NCBI RefSeq assembly: GCF_020524545.1 | Contig: NZ_JAIVLG010000002.1 | Location: 186,001 to 250,000, forward strand | Reading direction: 5' to 3' | From: Microbacterium paraoxydans | GTDB taxonomy: Bacteria; Actinomycetota; Actinomycetes; Actinomycetales; Microbacteriaceae | DNA: 64,000 bases | In this document: in pieces, positions 50,348-59,276 of the stretch | Position numbering within the stretch: position 1 is the first letter of the stretch | Layout: each line of letters starts with the position of its first letter | Made by a program: the position numbers and the translations under genes | The notes under the pieces: generated by a model | Told to the model about the DNA's origin: nothing | The model's input: only the letters and a program-made list of their open reading frames with translations | Database searches by the model: none

Positions 50348-51799
50348 CTAGGGTGCCGCGCAGATCCGGTAGAGGTCGCTGGCGACGAGAGTCTCCGTCG
50401 AGCACTCGAGACCGGTGAGCCGGGGAACGCCCGCCATCGCCGGTGCGTCGAAGAGGCCGACGTGCGCGCCGGTGAGCACGATCGGAGGGACCGCCGCACC
50501 CCACGGCTGCGCGGCGAGCCACTCGACATCGTTCTCGGTGACCCAGGCGCTCAGGGGTGCCACGGCCGCCCGCTGACGGTCCAGCGTGAGCGTTCGCGGT
50601 TCGAACGACGACGCGACGTGTGCGGCAGCGCCTCCGGCGACGACCACGGTCAGGAGCGCAACCGCGACGACCCCGATGACGCGCACGGCGCCGCGCCGAG
50701 GGAAGCGCGCCACGGACCAGACGGCGACCGCGGCGATGACAGGGAAGAAGGCGTAGACGGCGGGAGCGGGGTGCCGTACCCACAGCGGCAGCCGCGATGC
50801 GGTGGCCCACCACCCGATGAAGGCGAGTGCGCCGACGAGCGCCGCGAGGGCGTACGCGATCACGACGCGCTCGGCCTCCGTCGCCGTGCGCCACCTCCGG
50901 AGGATGCCCACGACGGCGAGCACGACGGCGAGGAGGGCACCGAGCGTCGCGAGCACCGGTGGCAGGGACCAGGACCCCGCGAGGGTGTCGAGCTTCTGCA
51001 GCACGGTGGTCGCCGCATCGCCTTGCCCGCCGCTGCGGACGAAGTACACGAGGGCGCGCAGGTGCTCCACGTAGCCCGAGAACCCGAGCGAGACCAGCGC
51101 GGTCATCTCGACGAGCAGCGTCGGCGCGGCGACCACCAACAGCGGCAGCCATGATCGCCGCAGTGTCTCCCGAACGCGTGCCCACCCCGCGCCGTCCGAG
51201 AGCGCCCACAGGGCGACCGCGAAGGCCGGGAGGGCGAGGAGCGCGATGAACTTCGCCTGGATCGCGAGCCCGAGGAGGAGACCGGCCAGCCACGCCCGGC
51301 GGGGGAGCACGATGAGCGCCCACACGATGAGGGCCGCGGCCGGGATCTCGCCGAGGAGGTCGGCCGGTCCTTGGATGGGCGATACGCCGGCACCGGCGGT
51401 GAATGCGAGGGGCACGGACACGGCGAGCAGCGCGGCCCAGCGACCGCCGATCCGTCGTCCGAGAACCGCGAGGCCGGCGAGGAGCGCCACCCAGAAAGCC
51501 AGGGGGACCAGTCGTGCCGCCAGCACCGGGTCCATTCCGGTCGCGAGGAGCGCAGCGACGGGCAGGAGCACGACCGGTCCGGTCGAGATGCGGGGGTCGA
51601 ACGGGGTGATGGTCGAGCCGGAAAGGGCTCCATCGCTCGAGTATCCGAGTCCGTCGAGCAGGTTGCGAGGGACGGTGAGGTTGAACGCCTCGTCCTCCCA
51701 GAACGGCCACACCACGAGGCTGTGCCAGGCGACGATGACATGCCCGCCCAGCAGGGCGACCGCGGCCACCCAGAACACGATGGTGCGTGCGCGGGTCAT
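50348..51799 (-). CDS. Polytopic membrane protein, possible GT-C glycosyltransferase
   Basis: 483 aa; ATG 51799 overlaps the upstream glycosyltransferase stop by 4 nt. N-terminal membrane helix then WPFWEDEAFNLTVPRN, where Asp/Glu in the first outer loop fits GT-C enzymes that use polyprenyl-phosphate sugars. About ten further membrane segments (LLPVAALLATGMDPVLAARL; LAVSVPLAFTAGAG; LLVVAAPTLLVEMTALVSL). C-terminal soluble part (TLTLDRQRAAVAPLSAWVT). Partner of the GT2 enzyme. Confidence 0.75.
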   Translation of the reverse strand: MTRARTIVFWVAAVALLGGHVIVAWHSLVVWPFWEDEAFNLTVPRNLLDGLGYSSDGALSGSTITPFDPRISTGPVVLLPVAALLATGMDPVLAARLVPLAFWVALLAGLAVLGRRIGGRWAALLAVSVPLAFTAGAGVSPIQGPADLLGEIPAAALIVWALIVLPRRAWLAGLLLGLAIQAKFIALLALPAFAVALWALSDGAGWARVRETLRRSWLPLLVVAAPTLLVEMTALVSLGFSGYVEHLRALVYFVRSGGQGDAATTVLQKLDTLAGSWSLPPVLATLGALLAVVLAVVGILRRWRTATEAERVVIAYALAALVGALAFIGWWATASRLPLWVRHPAPAVYAFFPVIAAVAVWSVARFPRRGAVRVIGVVAVALLTVVVAGGAAAHVASSFEPRTLTLDRQRAAVAPLSAWVTENDVEWLAAQPWGAAVPPIVLTGAHVGLFDAPAMAGVPRLTGLECSTETLVASDLYRICAAP

Positions 51800-52581
51800 C
51801 GCGCGACGGCCTCCGGTCGTTGAATGGAGCGCAGAGGAGCCGACGGACGCAGGGAGAGCGTCCACGCCTCGACGAGCGCGATGCGGACGAACCGGCGCAG
51901 GCGCTTCGGCGGGAGAGCGACGGTGCCGCCGCGTCCCCACATCGTCCCGGTGGTCGAAGCGCCTCGGCGGGGGATGCTCTCGACCCGCAGATAGCGCACG
52001 GTGAACCCTGCGCGAGCCTCCGCGAGCGAGAAGTGCACGTGCGGCACCGTGGCGTCGGCGGGCGTGGCTTCGACCAGGGCCCGCAGCGCCGACGTGCGGT
52101 AGGCCCGCAGCGGCGTGTTCACATCGGGGATTCGGCGCCCGGCCGCCAGCGCGATCAGAAGGCCCACGGACCCAGTGAGAACCTTGCGATACCAGGGGTC
52201 CGTGCGACCGTCGCGGACGCCGTGGACGACATCCGCGTTCTCGCCGTCGAGTGCGGCGATCAGCCGCGGGAAGTCGCGGCCGTGGAACTGCCCATCGCCG
52301 TCCACGTGCACGAGCACGTCGGGGTCTGCGGCGAGACCGGCACGATAGGCCGCCAGAGCGGTAGGACCGTGCCCGCGGTTGAGGGGCTGCACCTCGACCG
52401 CGACGTCCTCGACGTCCTCGAAGACGGCCGCGGTCCCATCGGTGGAGCGGTCGTCCGCGATGTGGAAGGTGACGCGGTCGACCACCGGGGACAACGCCTC
52501 CCGGATCTCGTCGATGAAGCTCTGGATGCCCTCGGCCTCGTTGTAGGCGGGCATGACGACGGCGAGATGGCGGAGGGTCAC
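51796..52581 (-). CDS. GT2 glycosyltransferase (polyprenyl-phosphate type)
   Basis: 261 aa. Start GTG 52581 (AAGGAT upstream; the longer frame upstream is the shadow of the GtrA gene). LAVVMPAYNEAEG, FHIADDRSTDGTAAV and VLVHVDGDGQFHGRDFPRLI (DxD-like) are GT-A motifs as in dolichol-phosphate mannosyltransferases. Likely makes a lipid-linked sugar used by the coupled membrane protein. Divergent from GtrA. Confidence 0.88.
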   Translation of the reverse strand: MTLRHLAVVMPAYNEAEGIQSFIDEIREALSPVVDRVTFHIADDRSTDGTAAVFEDVEDVAVEVQPLNRGHGPTALAAYRAGLAADPDVLVHVDGDGQFHGRDFPRLIAALDGENADVVHGVRDGRTDPWYRKVLTGSVGLLIALAAGRRIPDVNTPLRAYRTSALRALVEATPADATVPHVHFSLAEARAGFTVRYLRVESIPRRGASTTGTMWGRGGTVALPPKRLRRFVRIALVEAWTLSLRPSAPLRSIQRPEAVAR

Positions 52582-52635
52582 GGGATCCTTGGGGTGGCGG
52601 GCTGCGCGGGGAACAGCAAGTAGCCTAGTTGAGCT

Positions 52636-53079
52636 ATGGATCTTCCCACCCGACTGCGTCGGCTCGCCGGCGTCGGCAGCCGCTTCCTGGTCGTGGGCGC
52701 GGTGAGCACGCTCATCGAGGTCGGTGTCTTCAACCTCTTGGTGTTCGTATGGGGCTGGGATGTCGTCGCCGCGAAGATCGCGGCCTCGTTGGTCGCGCTC
52801 ATCAACGCCTACATCGGCAACAGGGAGTGGACCTTCCGCCACCGTGATCGCCGCGGACGGGTCGCCGAGGTCGTGCTCTTCCTCGCCACGAACGTCGTGT
52901 GCACCGCCATCGGCGCGGCACTCGTCTGGGTGGGAGTCGAGATCTTCACGGTCGTGCTCGACCGTCAGCCGGGCGCGGTCGCCGTCAACGTCGTGAACCT
53001 GACGAGCATCGTGATCGTGGTCATGCTGCGCTTCGTGCTCTACCACGGCATCGTCTTCCGGGTCTCGCCCCCGAAGTAG
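52636..53079 (+). CDS. GtrA-family membrane protein
   Basis: 147 aa, ATG 52636. Four membrane segments (FLVVGAVSTLIEVGVFNLLV; AAKIAASLVALINAYIGNRE; VLFLATNVVCTAIGAALVWV; LTSIVIVVMLRFVLYHGIVF) with NREWTF after helix 2, the GtrA signature. GtrA-like proteins are thought to move polyprenyl-linked sugars across the membrane. Divergent from the GT2 gene (54 bp apart), with which it probably works. Confidence 0.9.
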   Translation: MDLPTRLRRLAGVGSRFLVVGAVSTLIEVGVFNLLVFVWGWDVVAAKIAASLVALINAYIGNREWTFRHRDRRGRVAEVVLFLATNVVCTAIGAALVWVGVEIFTVVLDRQPGAVAVNVVNLTSIVIVVMLRFVLYHGIVFRVSPPK

Positions 53080-53098
53080 CGGGGCGCGGGCGAACCGG

Positions 53099-54559
53099 TC
53101 AGGCTCGTGCCTTGACGCGCTTGCCGGCGGTCTTCGGCTTCTTGGCGCGCTTCGTCCGCTTCTTCTGGTGCGGCGAGGAGCCGCTGTCGGCGTCATGGGT
53201 CGATCCGTAGGTGTAGGCGCCGTAGCCGTAGCTGTCGGGGCCCTTCGTGGGGAGCATCGTGACGACGATGCCGAGCATCGGCACACCGGCGTTCTCGAGA
53301 GCGCGGAGCGCGCCTGACAGTTCCTGCTTCTTCGTCTTGCCGGAGGCCGCGGCGAGGATGACTCCGCGGGTCTTACTGCCCACCACGGCCGCATCGGTCA
53401 CCAAGAGCAGCGGTGGTGCGTCGATGAGGACGTAGTCGAAGTAGTCGCCGAGCGACTTCAGAACCTGATCCATCGCGGCCGAGCCCAGCAGCTCGCTCGG
53501 ATTCGGCGGCACCTGGCCGCTGGGCAGCACGTAGAGGTCCGTGGCGCCCCACTTCCGAAGCACGTCCGCGACGTCCACGCGGCCGATGAGGACGTCGGTC
53601 AGTCCGACCCCGCCTTCGATGCCCAGGTAGTCGGCCACGCGTGGCAGACGCAGGTCGCCGTCGAGCAGCGCGACGCGCGCGCCGGTCTCGGCGAGGGCGA
53701 TGGCGAGGTTGGCGGTGGTCGTCGACTTGCCTTCGCCCGGGCCCGCGCTGGAGACAACGAAGATCCGCGGACCGGAGTCGAGGTTCAGGAACTGCAGGTT
53801 GGTGCGCAGGCTGCGGAAGGACTCCGCGCGTGGACTGCGCGGATCGGCGTGCACGATCAGCGGGCGCTTCGGGGCGTCCGGATCGAAGGCGATGCCACCC
53901 AGTACCGGACCGTCGGTCAGTGTCTCGATGTCGTGGAGCGTGTGGATGCGGTTGTCGAGCACGGTCCGCAGCATCGCGATCGCGGCACCCAGCGCGAGGC
54001 CCACGACACCGCCGAGGACGATCAGCAGGCGGACGTTGGGGCTGGTCGGCGTGGACGAGGCGACGGCGGGCTCGGTGACCGTGATCCGCACCGGGCTGAC
54101 GGCGTCTTCGCTCGTGGGCTGCTCGAGCGTCTTCTGCACCGCGTCCTGGAAACTCGCCGCGACGGCGTTGGCGATGGCCGCAGCCTGCTCGGGATCGCCG
54201 TCGGTCACGCTGACGTCGATCAGCACCGTGTTGAGGGGCGTGGTGGCCGTGACGCGACTGCTCAGCCCCGCGACGGAGTCATCGAGATCGAGCTCCTCGA
54301 TCACCGGCTCCAGCACCAGCGCCGTGTCGACGACGTCGACGTAGCTCGTCACCATCTGCCGCGCGAACGTCGTCCCCTGGACGAGGTCGCCGGTGGCGGC
54401 GCCCTCGGTGCGGACGGACACGTACAGCTGCGTGGAAGCGACGTATTTCGGCTGCTGGAGCGCGGCATAGCCGGCGCCGCCGGCGAAACCGAGGATCAGC
54501 AGGACCAGGATCAGGATCCAGTTCCTGTGCAGCACACGCACATAGTCGCGAAGTTCCAC
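53099..54559 (-). CDS. Wzz/BY-kinase chain-length and tyrosine kinase protein (Tyr-rich tail)
   Basis: 486 aa. N-terminal Wzz-type domain between two membrane segments (WILILVLLILGFAGGAGYA; VRLLIVLGGVVGLALGAAIA). Cytoplasmic BY-kinase: Walker A SSAGPGEGKSTTTANLA, Walker A' VALLDGDLR, Walker B DYVLIDAPP. C-terminal tail SYGYGAYTYGS holds the Tyr cluster that is autophosphorylated in BY-kinases, then a Lys/Arg-rich end. Controls polymer length and export. Paralogue of the next gene. Confidence 0.93.
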   Translation of the reverse strand: MELRDYVRVLHRNWILILVLLILGFAGGAGYAALQQPKYVASTQLYVSVRTEGAATGDLVQGTTFARQMVTSYVDVVDTALVLEPVIEELDLDDSVAGLSSRVTATTPLNTVLIDVSVTDGDPEQAAAIANAVAASFQDAVQKTLEQPTSEDAVSPVRITVTEPAVASSTPTSPNVRLLIVLGGVVGLALGAAIAMLRTVLDNRIHTLHDIETLTDGPVLGGIAFDPDAPKRPLIVHADPRSPRAESFRSLRTNLQFLNLDSGPRIFVVSSAGPGEGKSTTTANLAIALAETGARVALLDGDLRLPRVADYLGIEGGVGLTDVLIGRVDVADVLRKWGATDLYVLPSGQVPPNPSELLGSAAMDQVLKSLGDYFDYVLIDAPPLLLVTDAAVVGSKTRGVILAAASGKTKKQELSGALRALENAGVPMLGIVVTMLPTKGPDSYGYGAYTYGSTHDADSGSSPHQKKRTKRAKKPKTAGKRVKARA

Positions 54560-54666
54560 GCGGCGATTCCCCCTGTTGCAGAGCGACGTCGGCCGAGGGG
54601 GCGAGCCGCGAAATGGTATCCCGATATTCTTTCACAGCGGCGGCCGAGGGCCGGCGTTGCCGACGA

Positions 54667-56016
54667 TCAGCGCGTCTGCGCGGTGGCGGCGCCGTGCGTC
54701 GTCGTCGACGACGGGGGCATCGGTACCTTCGTGAGCACGGTGCCGAGCACCCTCGCTCCGACCGACTCGATGCTCTTCGCCGCGTCCGTCAGATGGTTCG
54801 CCTGTGAGGAGCCGGAGGCGGCGATCAGCAGAGCACCGGTGGTGACGCGAGCGATCACCGCCGCATCCGTGACGAGCAGCAGCGGCGGCGCGTCGATGAT
54901 GATGATGTCGAAGGCCGCAGTCAGGGTCTCGACCAGGTGCTCCATCGCCGGTGCGCCGAGCAGCTCGGCCGGGTTCGGCGGGACCGTGCCCGACGGCAGG
55001 ACGAACAGGGCGCTGCGCCCCCAGCGCTGGAGGACGTCGCTGACCCCGACCCGTCCGGCGAGGACGTCACTGAGCCCGATGCCCCCTTCGATGCCGAAGT
55101 ATTCGGCGACACGGGGTAGGCGTAGATCGCCGTCGACCAAGGCCACTCGTTGTCCTGCATCCGCGAAAGCCAGAGCGAGGTTCGCGGCCGTCGTCGATTT
55201 CCCCTCGCCCGGGCCTGAGCTGGAGACGACGAAGACGCCCTTCCCTCCCATCGTGAAGAACCCGACGTTGGTCCGCAGGCTGCGGAAGGCCTCTGCCCTG
55301 AGTCCGTGGGGGGCCGCGCTGATCGCGAGCGGGTGGTCACCGGTGTCGGCGTCGAGGGGGATCTGCCCGAGCACGGGAACGGGGACGGCGGCCTCGACGT
55401 CGGTGGCGACCCGCACCCGCCGGTCGAGGGTCGCGCGCAGGAGCGCCACGCCCACACCGGCGGCCAGGCCGAGCACGCCGCCGAGGGCGAGCGACAGCCG
55501 CAGGTTCGGGGCGACGGGTGTCGTCGGCACCTGGGCGGGTTCCAGGGTGACGACGCGGATCGTGAAGGCGGCGGCCTGCTCGCGCTTCTCGAGCGTGTCC
55601 GTGACGACGGTGGCGAAGCTCTCGGCGACGGCGTTGGTGATGCGCGCCGCCTGACCGGGGTTGCGATCGTCGACCGTGATCGTGATGATCGCGCTGTTCA
55701 GCGCGGCGGAGGCGCGGATGGCTACCGGCGCCGCAGCGAGTCCCAGATCCTCGACGACGGGTTCCAGCACGAGCGAGCTCGTGATGACCGCGCGGTACGT
55801 CTCCACCGCCTGCTTGGCGTAGCCGGTGGCGAGAGCGCGTTCGGCGGGTGTGGCGGTGTCGGCGACCTGCGCGGTGATCATCACCTCGGTCGAAGCCTGG
55901 TAGCGCGTAGGAGTGAGCATCGCGATGAGGGCGCCCGTGGACAGACCGATCAGAACGCCGGCGACGATCACCACGATCTGCCGGCGGAGCACCCGAAGGT
56001 AGTCGTGGACGTCCAT
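54667..56016 (-). CDS. Wzz/BY-kinase-like protein lacking the Tyr cluster
   Basis: 449 aa from ATG 56016 (GGAGAG 4 nt upstream). Same layout as the downstream paralogue: VIVAGVLIGLSTGALIAML, LRLSLALGGVLGLAAGVGVA; Walker A SSSGPGEGKSTTAANLA, A' VALVDGDLR, B IIIDAPPLL. The C-terminus ends PMPPSSTTTHGAATAQTR with no Tyr, so it probably cannot be regulated by tail phosphorylation. It may be a partner subunit or act on a different polymer. Confidence 0.9.
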   Translation of the reverse strand: MDVHDYLRVLRRQIVVIVAGVLIGLSTGALIAMLTPTRYQASTEVMITAQVADTATPAERALATGYAKQAVETYRAVITSSLVLEPVVEDLGLAAAPVAIRASAALNSAIITITVDDRNPGQAARITNAVAESFATVVTDTLEKREQAAAFTIRVVTLEPAQVPTTPVAPNLRLSLALGGVLGLAAGVGVALLRATLDRRVRVATDVEAAVPVPVLGQIPLDADTGDHPLAISAAPHGLRAEAFRSLRTNVGFFTMGGKGVFVVSSSGPGEGKSTTAANLALAFADAGQRVALVDGDLRLPRVAEYFGIEGGIGLSDVLAGRVGVSDVLQRWGRSALFVLPSGTVPPNPAELLGAPAMEHLVETLTAAFDIIIIDAPPLLLVTDAAVIARVTTGALLIAASGSSQANHLTDAAKSIESVGARVLGTVLTKVPMPPSSTTTHGAATAQTR

Positions 56017-56085
56017 GGCTCTCCAGCGTGGTCGGTGCGATCGACGGTATCGTCTCCTGAGACTACCGATTCCCCTGAAGGTGAC

Positions 56086-57276
56086 ATGAGTGCCCTGAGC
56101 GATCTCTTCCCGGACGGCCCGCGCGCGGGCGACGCCGGAGCAGCGGTGCTCGACGACCACCACACCGCCCAGCGGCTGCGGCAGATCATCGGCGAACCGC
56201 GGGAGGCCGAAGTCGCGACGCGTCCCCTCGCCGACCGGAGCGAGCTGATCGACATGGTCGAGGCGGCCAGGCGCACAGCGGTTCCGGTCGCGGCAGGCGC
56301 GGACGCGCCCGGGCGTGCGAGCCGCCGACCACGACGGAGGTTCGATGCGGTGACATTGACCGCCGCTGCGGTCGCAGTCGTGGCCGTCGCGACGGCGACT
56401 GTCGTCGGAGGGATCCAGATGGCCAGCGCCAGCCCGGCATCGAGCGCGCTGGAATCCTTGGAAGCCGACGAGGCCGTGGCGCAGAACGCGTACCAGTCGC
56501 TGAAGATCGCGCGGGACCGCCTCGTCTCCGACCTCGACGCGCAGACCGTCGACGCCGCACAGCTGCGCGCTGCACTGGTCGAGACGGCCACGGCGCCGGA
56601 CCCGGCGGGCCGTGCGGACGATGCTCCCCTCTCCGTGACGGATGCGGATGCGCTCGCCGCCGCACTCGCTGCGCTGGACGCTTACGTGTCGGGACTCGCG
56701 GCGATCACCGTTGCGGAGTTGCCGGCCGAGTATGCGCGCGGGCAGATCGACGAGGATTCTCTCGTGCAGGTCGGCGGTGCGATCGACGGGGTGCAGGAGC
56801 GACTGGTCGCATTGGATGAGGCGACGGCGGAGGCCCGCGCGCTGCGCGGTCAGCTCGATGCCCTGCGACCCGCCGCGTCGCGCGCCGTGGACGCGTACGC
56901 CGCGTCCTTCGTCACCGCTGCTGATGCAGCCGTCGGCCGATACCCCGATGGTGAGGAGGCGCTGCGCACGGCAGTGTCCGATGCGGCCGCCAGGGTCGTC
57001 TCGGCGGACCTGTGGTCGGCCGAGGGGCGGTCGGCGCTCACGGCCTATCGGGACGCGTTCGTGTCGCTCGTCGCGGATCAGCTGCGGTTCGAGATCGAGC
57101 GGGAGAACAGGGAGAACGCGCAGCAGTCGTGGCCACAGCAGAACGGCACGCAGGATCCGGGGCAGGACGGATCGACGGGCCAGAACCCGGTGGATCCTGC
57201 CGACCCCGTCGATCCTGTCGATCCTCCGGATCCGGTCGATCCGGAGACACCGCCGGAGGACGGCGGAACCCCGTAG
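56086..57276 (+). CDS. Single-pass membrane protein with extracytoplasmic helical and Asp-Pro-rich tail
   Basis: 396 aa from ATG 56086 (the long frame upstream overlaps the BY-kinase). Residues about 88-112 (LTAAAVAVVAVATATVVGGI) form one membrane segment. The outer part is Ala/Asp-rich helical (SALESLEADEAVAQNAYQSL; AALAALDAYVSGLAAITVAE) and ends in tandem DPVDPVDP/DPVDPE-type repeats, likely a wall-spanning stalk. No family known. It sits between the BY-kinase and CapD-type genes, so a role in polymer export or attachment is plausible. Confidence 0.75.
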   Translation: MSALSDLFPDGPRAGDAGAAVLDDHHTAQRLRQIIGEPREAEVATRPLADRSELIDMVEAARRTAVPVAAGADAPGRASRRPRRRFDAVTLTAAAVAVVAVATATVVGGIQMASASPASSALESLEADEAVAQNAYQSLKIARDRLVSDLDAQTVDAAQLRAALVETATAPDPAGRADDAPLSVTDADALAAALAALDAYVSGLAAITVAELPAEYARGQIDEDSLVQVGGAIDGVQERLVALDEATAEARALRGQLDALRPAASRAVDAYAASFVTAADAAVGRYPDGEEALRTAVSDAAARVVSADLWSAEGRSALTAYRDAFVSLVADQLRFEIERENRENAQQSWPQQNGTQDPGQDGSTGQNPVDPADPVDPVDPPDPVDPETPPEDGGTP

Positions 57277-57349
57277 TGGAGAAACCTGCTCGTTCCCTGT
57301 GAGAGCATATCTCCAGGGGAGTGAAGAAAGCCGGAGGGGGCATCAGATC

Positions 57350-59224
57350 GTGAATCAGCAGGATGGATTCATCGACGTGTCCACCGGCGGCATTCCGATA
57401 GCGGCTGAGGTTTCGGTCCAGCAGCGCCGTCGGCGCCTGCTGTCGGCCGTGGTCGATGGACTCGCGTGGAGCTTCGGTGTCTCCCTCGCCATCGCCCTGC
57501 GCTTCGAGTTCGTCATGGATGCGCAGGGGTGGATCTCGACGGCCGTGCTCGCCGTCACCGCAGGCATTATCCAGATCGTCGTCGGGTACGCCACCACGCT
57601 GTACCGGGGCCGGTTCAGCTACGGTTCCTTCGACGAGGTCCGTGCAGTCGCGCTGATCGTCGTGCTCGAGGCGATCTTCCTGTCCCTGATCGTGATCCCG
57701 GTCGGCCCGTTCGTCGGCATCCCGCGCGGCACGCTGCTGCTCGCCTTCCCCTTCGTGCTCCTGTTGATGTTCGGCGTGCGCTACCTGGCGCGGCTCCTCA
57801 TCGAGCGCGCCCGCAAGCCCGGCGAGGACGCCGAACCCGCGCTGATCATCGGAGCCGGGTTCCTCGCCGACAAGCTGCTCGCCAACATCACCACCGATCC
57901 GAGCTCGCCCATCCGCGCCGTCGGACTGCTCGACGACGATCCGGCCAAGCGAAACCTGCGGCTGCGCGGCGTCGCCGTCGTCGGAACGACCCGCGACCTG
58001 GCGGATGCCGCACGGCGCACCGGTGCGCGGCTCGCGGTCATCGCGATCCCGAGTGCCGACAGCTCGCTGCTGCGCGCGCTCAGCGACCGTGCCGAGGCCG
58101 CGGGCCTGCGCGTCGCCGTGACGCCCACCCTCGCCACCCTGGCGTCGGGGGAGCAGGCGGTCACCGATGTGCGCGACATCAGCATCGAGGATCTGATCGG
58201 TCGCCACCCCGTGGACACCAACGTCGAGCTGATCGCCGGCTACGTCACCGGGCGACGCGTGCTCGTGACCGGTGCTGGCGGCTCCATCGGCTCGGAGCTG
58301 TGCCGGCAGCTGGCGAAGTACGGTCCGAATGAACTGATCATGCTCGACCGCGACGAGACCGGGCTGCAGGTCGCGCAGCTCGGCACCGCCGGACACGGGC
58401 TGCTCGACACGAACGACGTCGTGCTCGCCGACATCCGTGACGTCCCCACGCTCGATCGGGTGTTCGACGAGCGGAGGCCCGAGGTGGTCTTCCACGCGGC
58501 AGCCCTCAAGCACCTGCCGATGCTCGAGCAGTATCCGGACGAGGCATGGAAGACGAACGTGCTCGGCACGCTGAACGTGATCAACGCCGCGCGGCGCGTG
58601 GGCGTCACGACCTTCGTGAACATCTCCACGGACAAGGCCGCCAACCCGACCAGCGTGCTCGGGCACTCCAAGCGCGTGGCGGAGAAGCTCACCGCCTGGG
58701 CGGGGGAGGACACCGGGATGCGGTACCTCTCCGTGCGGTTCGGCAACGTCATCGGCAGTCGTGGGTCGATGCTTCCGACGTTCCAGCGCCTGATCGCGGA
58801 AGGGCGACCGATCACGGTCACGCACCCCGAGGCGACGCGCTACTTCATGACCATCCCCGAAGCCTGCCAGCTGGTGGTCCAGGCCGGTGGCATCGGACGC
58901 ACGGGGGAGGTGCTGATCCTCGACATGGGTCAGCCGGTCTCGATCCTCGAGGTCGCCAAGCGCATGATCGCGATGTCGGGCAAGAGTGTCGAGATCGTCT
59001 TCACCGGACTCCGTCGCGGCGAGAAGCTGCATGAGGAGCTCGTCGGTTCGCGCGAGAACCTGGAGCGCCCCTTCCACCCGAAGGTCTCGCACACGAGAGC
59101 GGACGTCATCACGCCGGAGCGGCTGGACGAGGCAGGGTGGCTGGATCGGATGTACGCGAGCCCGCGGGACAACGACACGACCGTCATCGAGCCCATCCGC
59201 ATGAAGAGGGCGGCGGACGCATGA
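57350..59224 (+). CDS. CapD/FlaA1-type nucleotide-sugar 4,6-dehydratase
   Basis: 624 aa from GTG 57350 with GGAGGGGG about 10 nt upstream. Four N-terminal membrane segments (LAWSFGVSLAIALRFEFVM etc.), a CoA-binding-like Rossmann domain (PALIIGAGFLADKLLANI), then the large SDR domain VLVTGAGGSIGSELCRQLAK with VFHAAALKHLPMLEQYPDE and STDKAANPTSVLGHSKR. The Met-x3-Lys form of the active site is usual in this family (WbpM, PglF). Makes UDP-4-keto-6-deoxy sugar for the polysaccharide. Confidence 0.93.
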   Translation: MNQQDGFIDVSTGGIPIAAEVSVQQRRRRLLSAVVDGLAWSFGVSLAIALRFEFVMDAQGWISTAVLAVTAGIIQIVVGYATTLYRGRFSYGSFDEVRAVALIVVLEAIFLSLIVIPVGPFVGIPRGTLLLAFPFVLLLMFGVRYLARLLIERARKPGEDAEPALIIGAGFLADKLLANITTDPSSPIRAVGLLDDDPAKRNLRLRGVAVVGTTRDLADAARRTGARLAVIAIPSADSSLLRALSDRAEAAGLRVAVTPTLATLASGEQAVTDVRDISIEDLIGRHPVDTNVELIAGYVTGRRVLVTGAGGSIGSELCRQLAKYGPNELIMLDRDETGLQVAQLGTAGHGLLDTNDVVLADIRDVPTLDRVFDERRPEVVFHAAALKHLPMLEQYPDEAWKTNVLGTLNVINAARRVGVTTFVNISTDKAANPTSVLGHSKRVAEKLTAWAGEDTGMRYLSVRFGNVIGSRGSMLPTFQRLIAEGRPITVTHPEATRYFMTIPEACQLVVQAGGIGRTGEVLILDMGQPVSILEVAKRMIAMSGKSVEIVFTGLRRGEKLHEELVGSRENLERPFHPKVSHTRADVITPERLDEAGWLDRMYASPRDNDTTVIEPIRMKRAADA

Positions 59225-59276
59225 GTGAGCCGCAGGGACCGGAGCACGTCGGCACCCGAGGAATGAGCGGGAGCGA

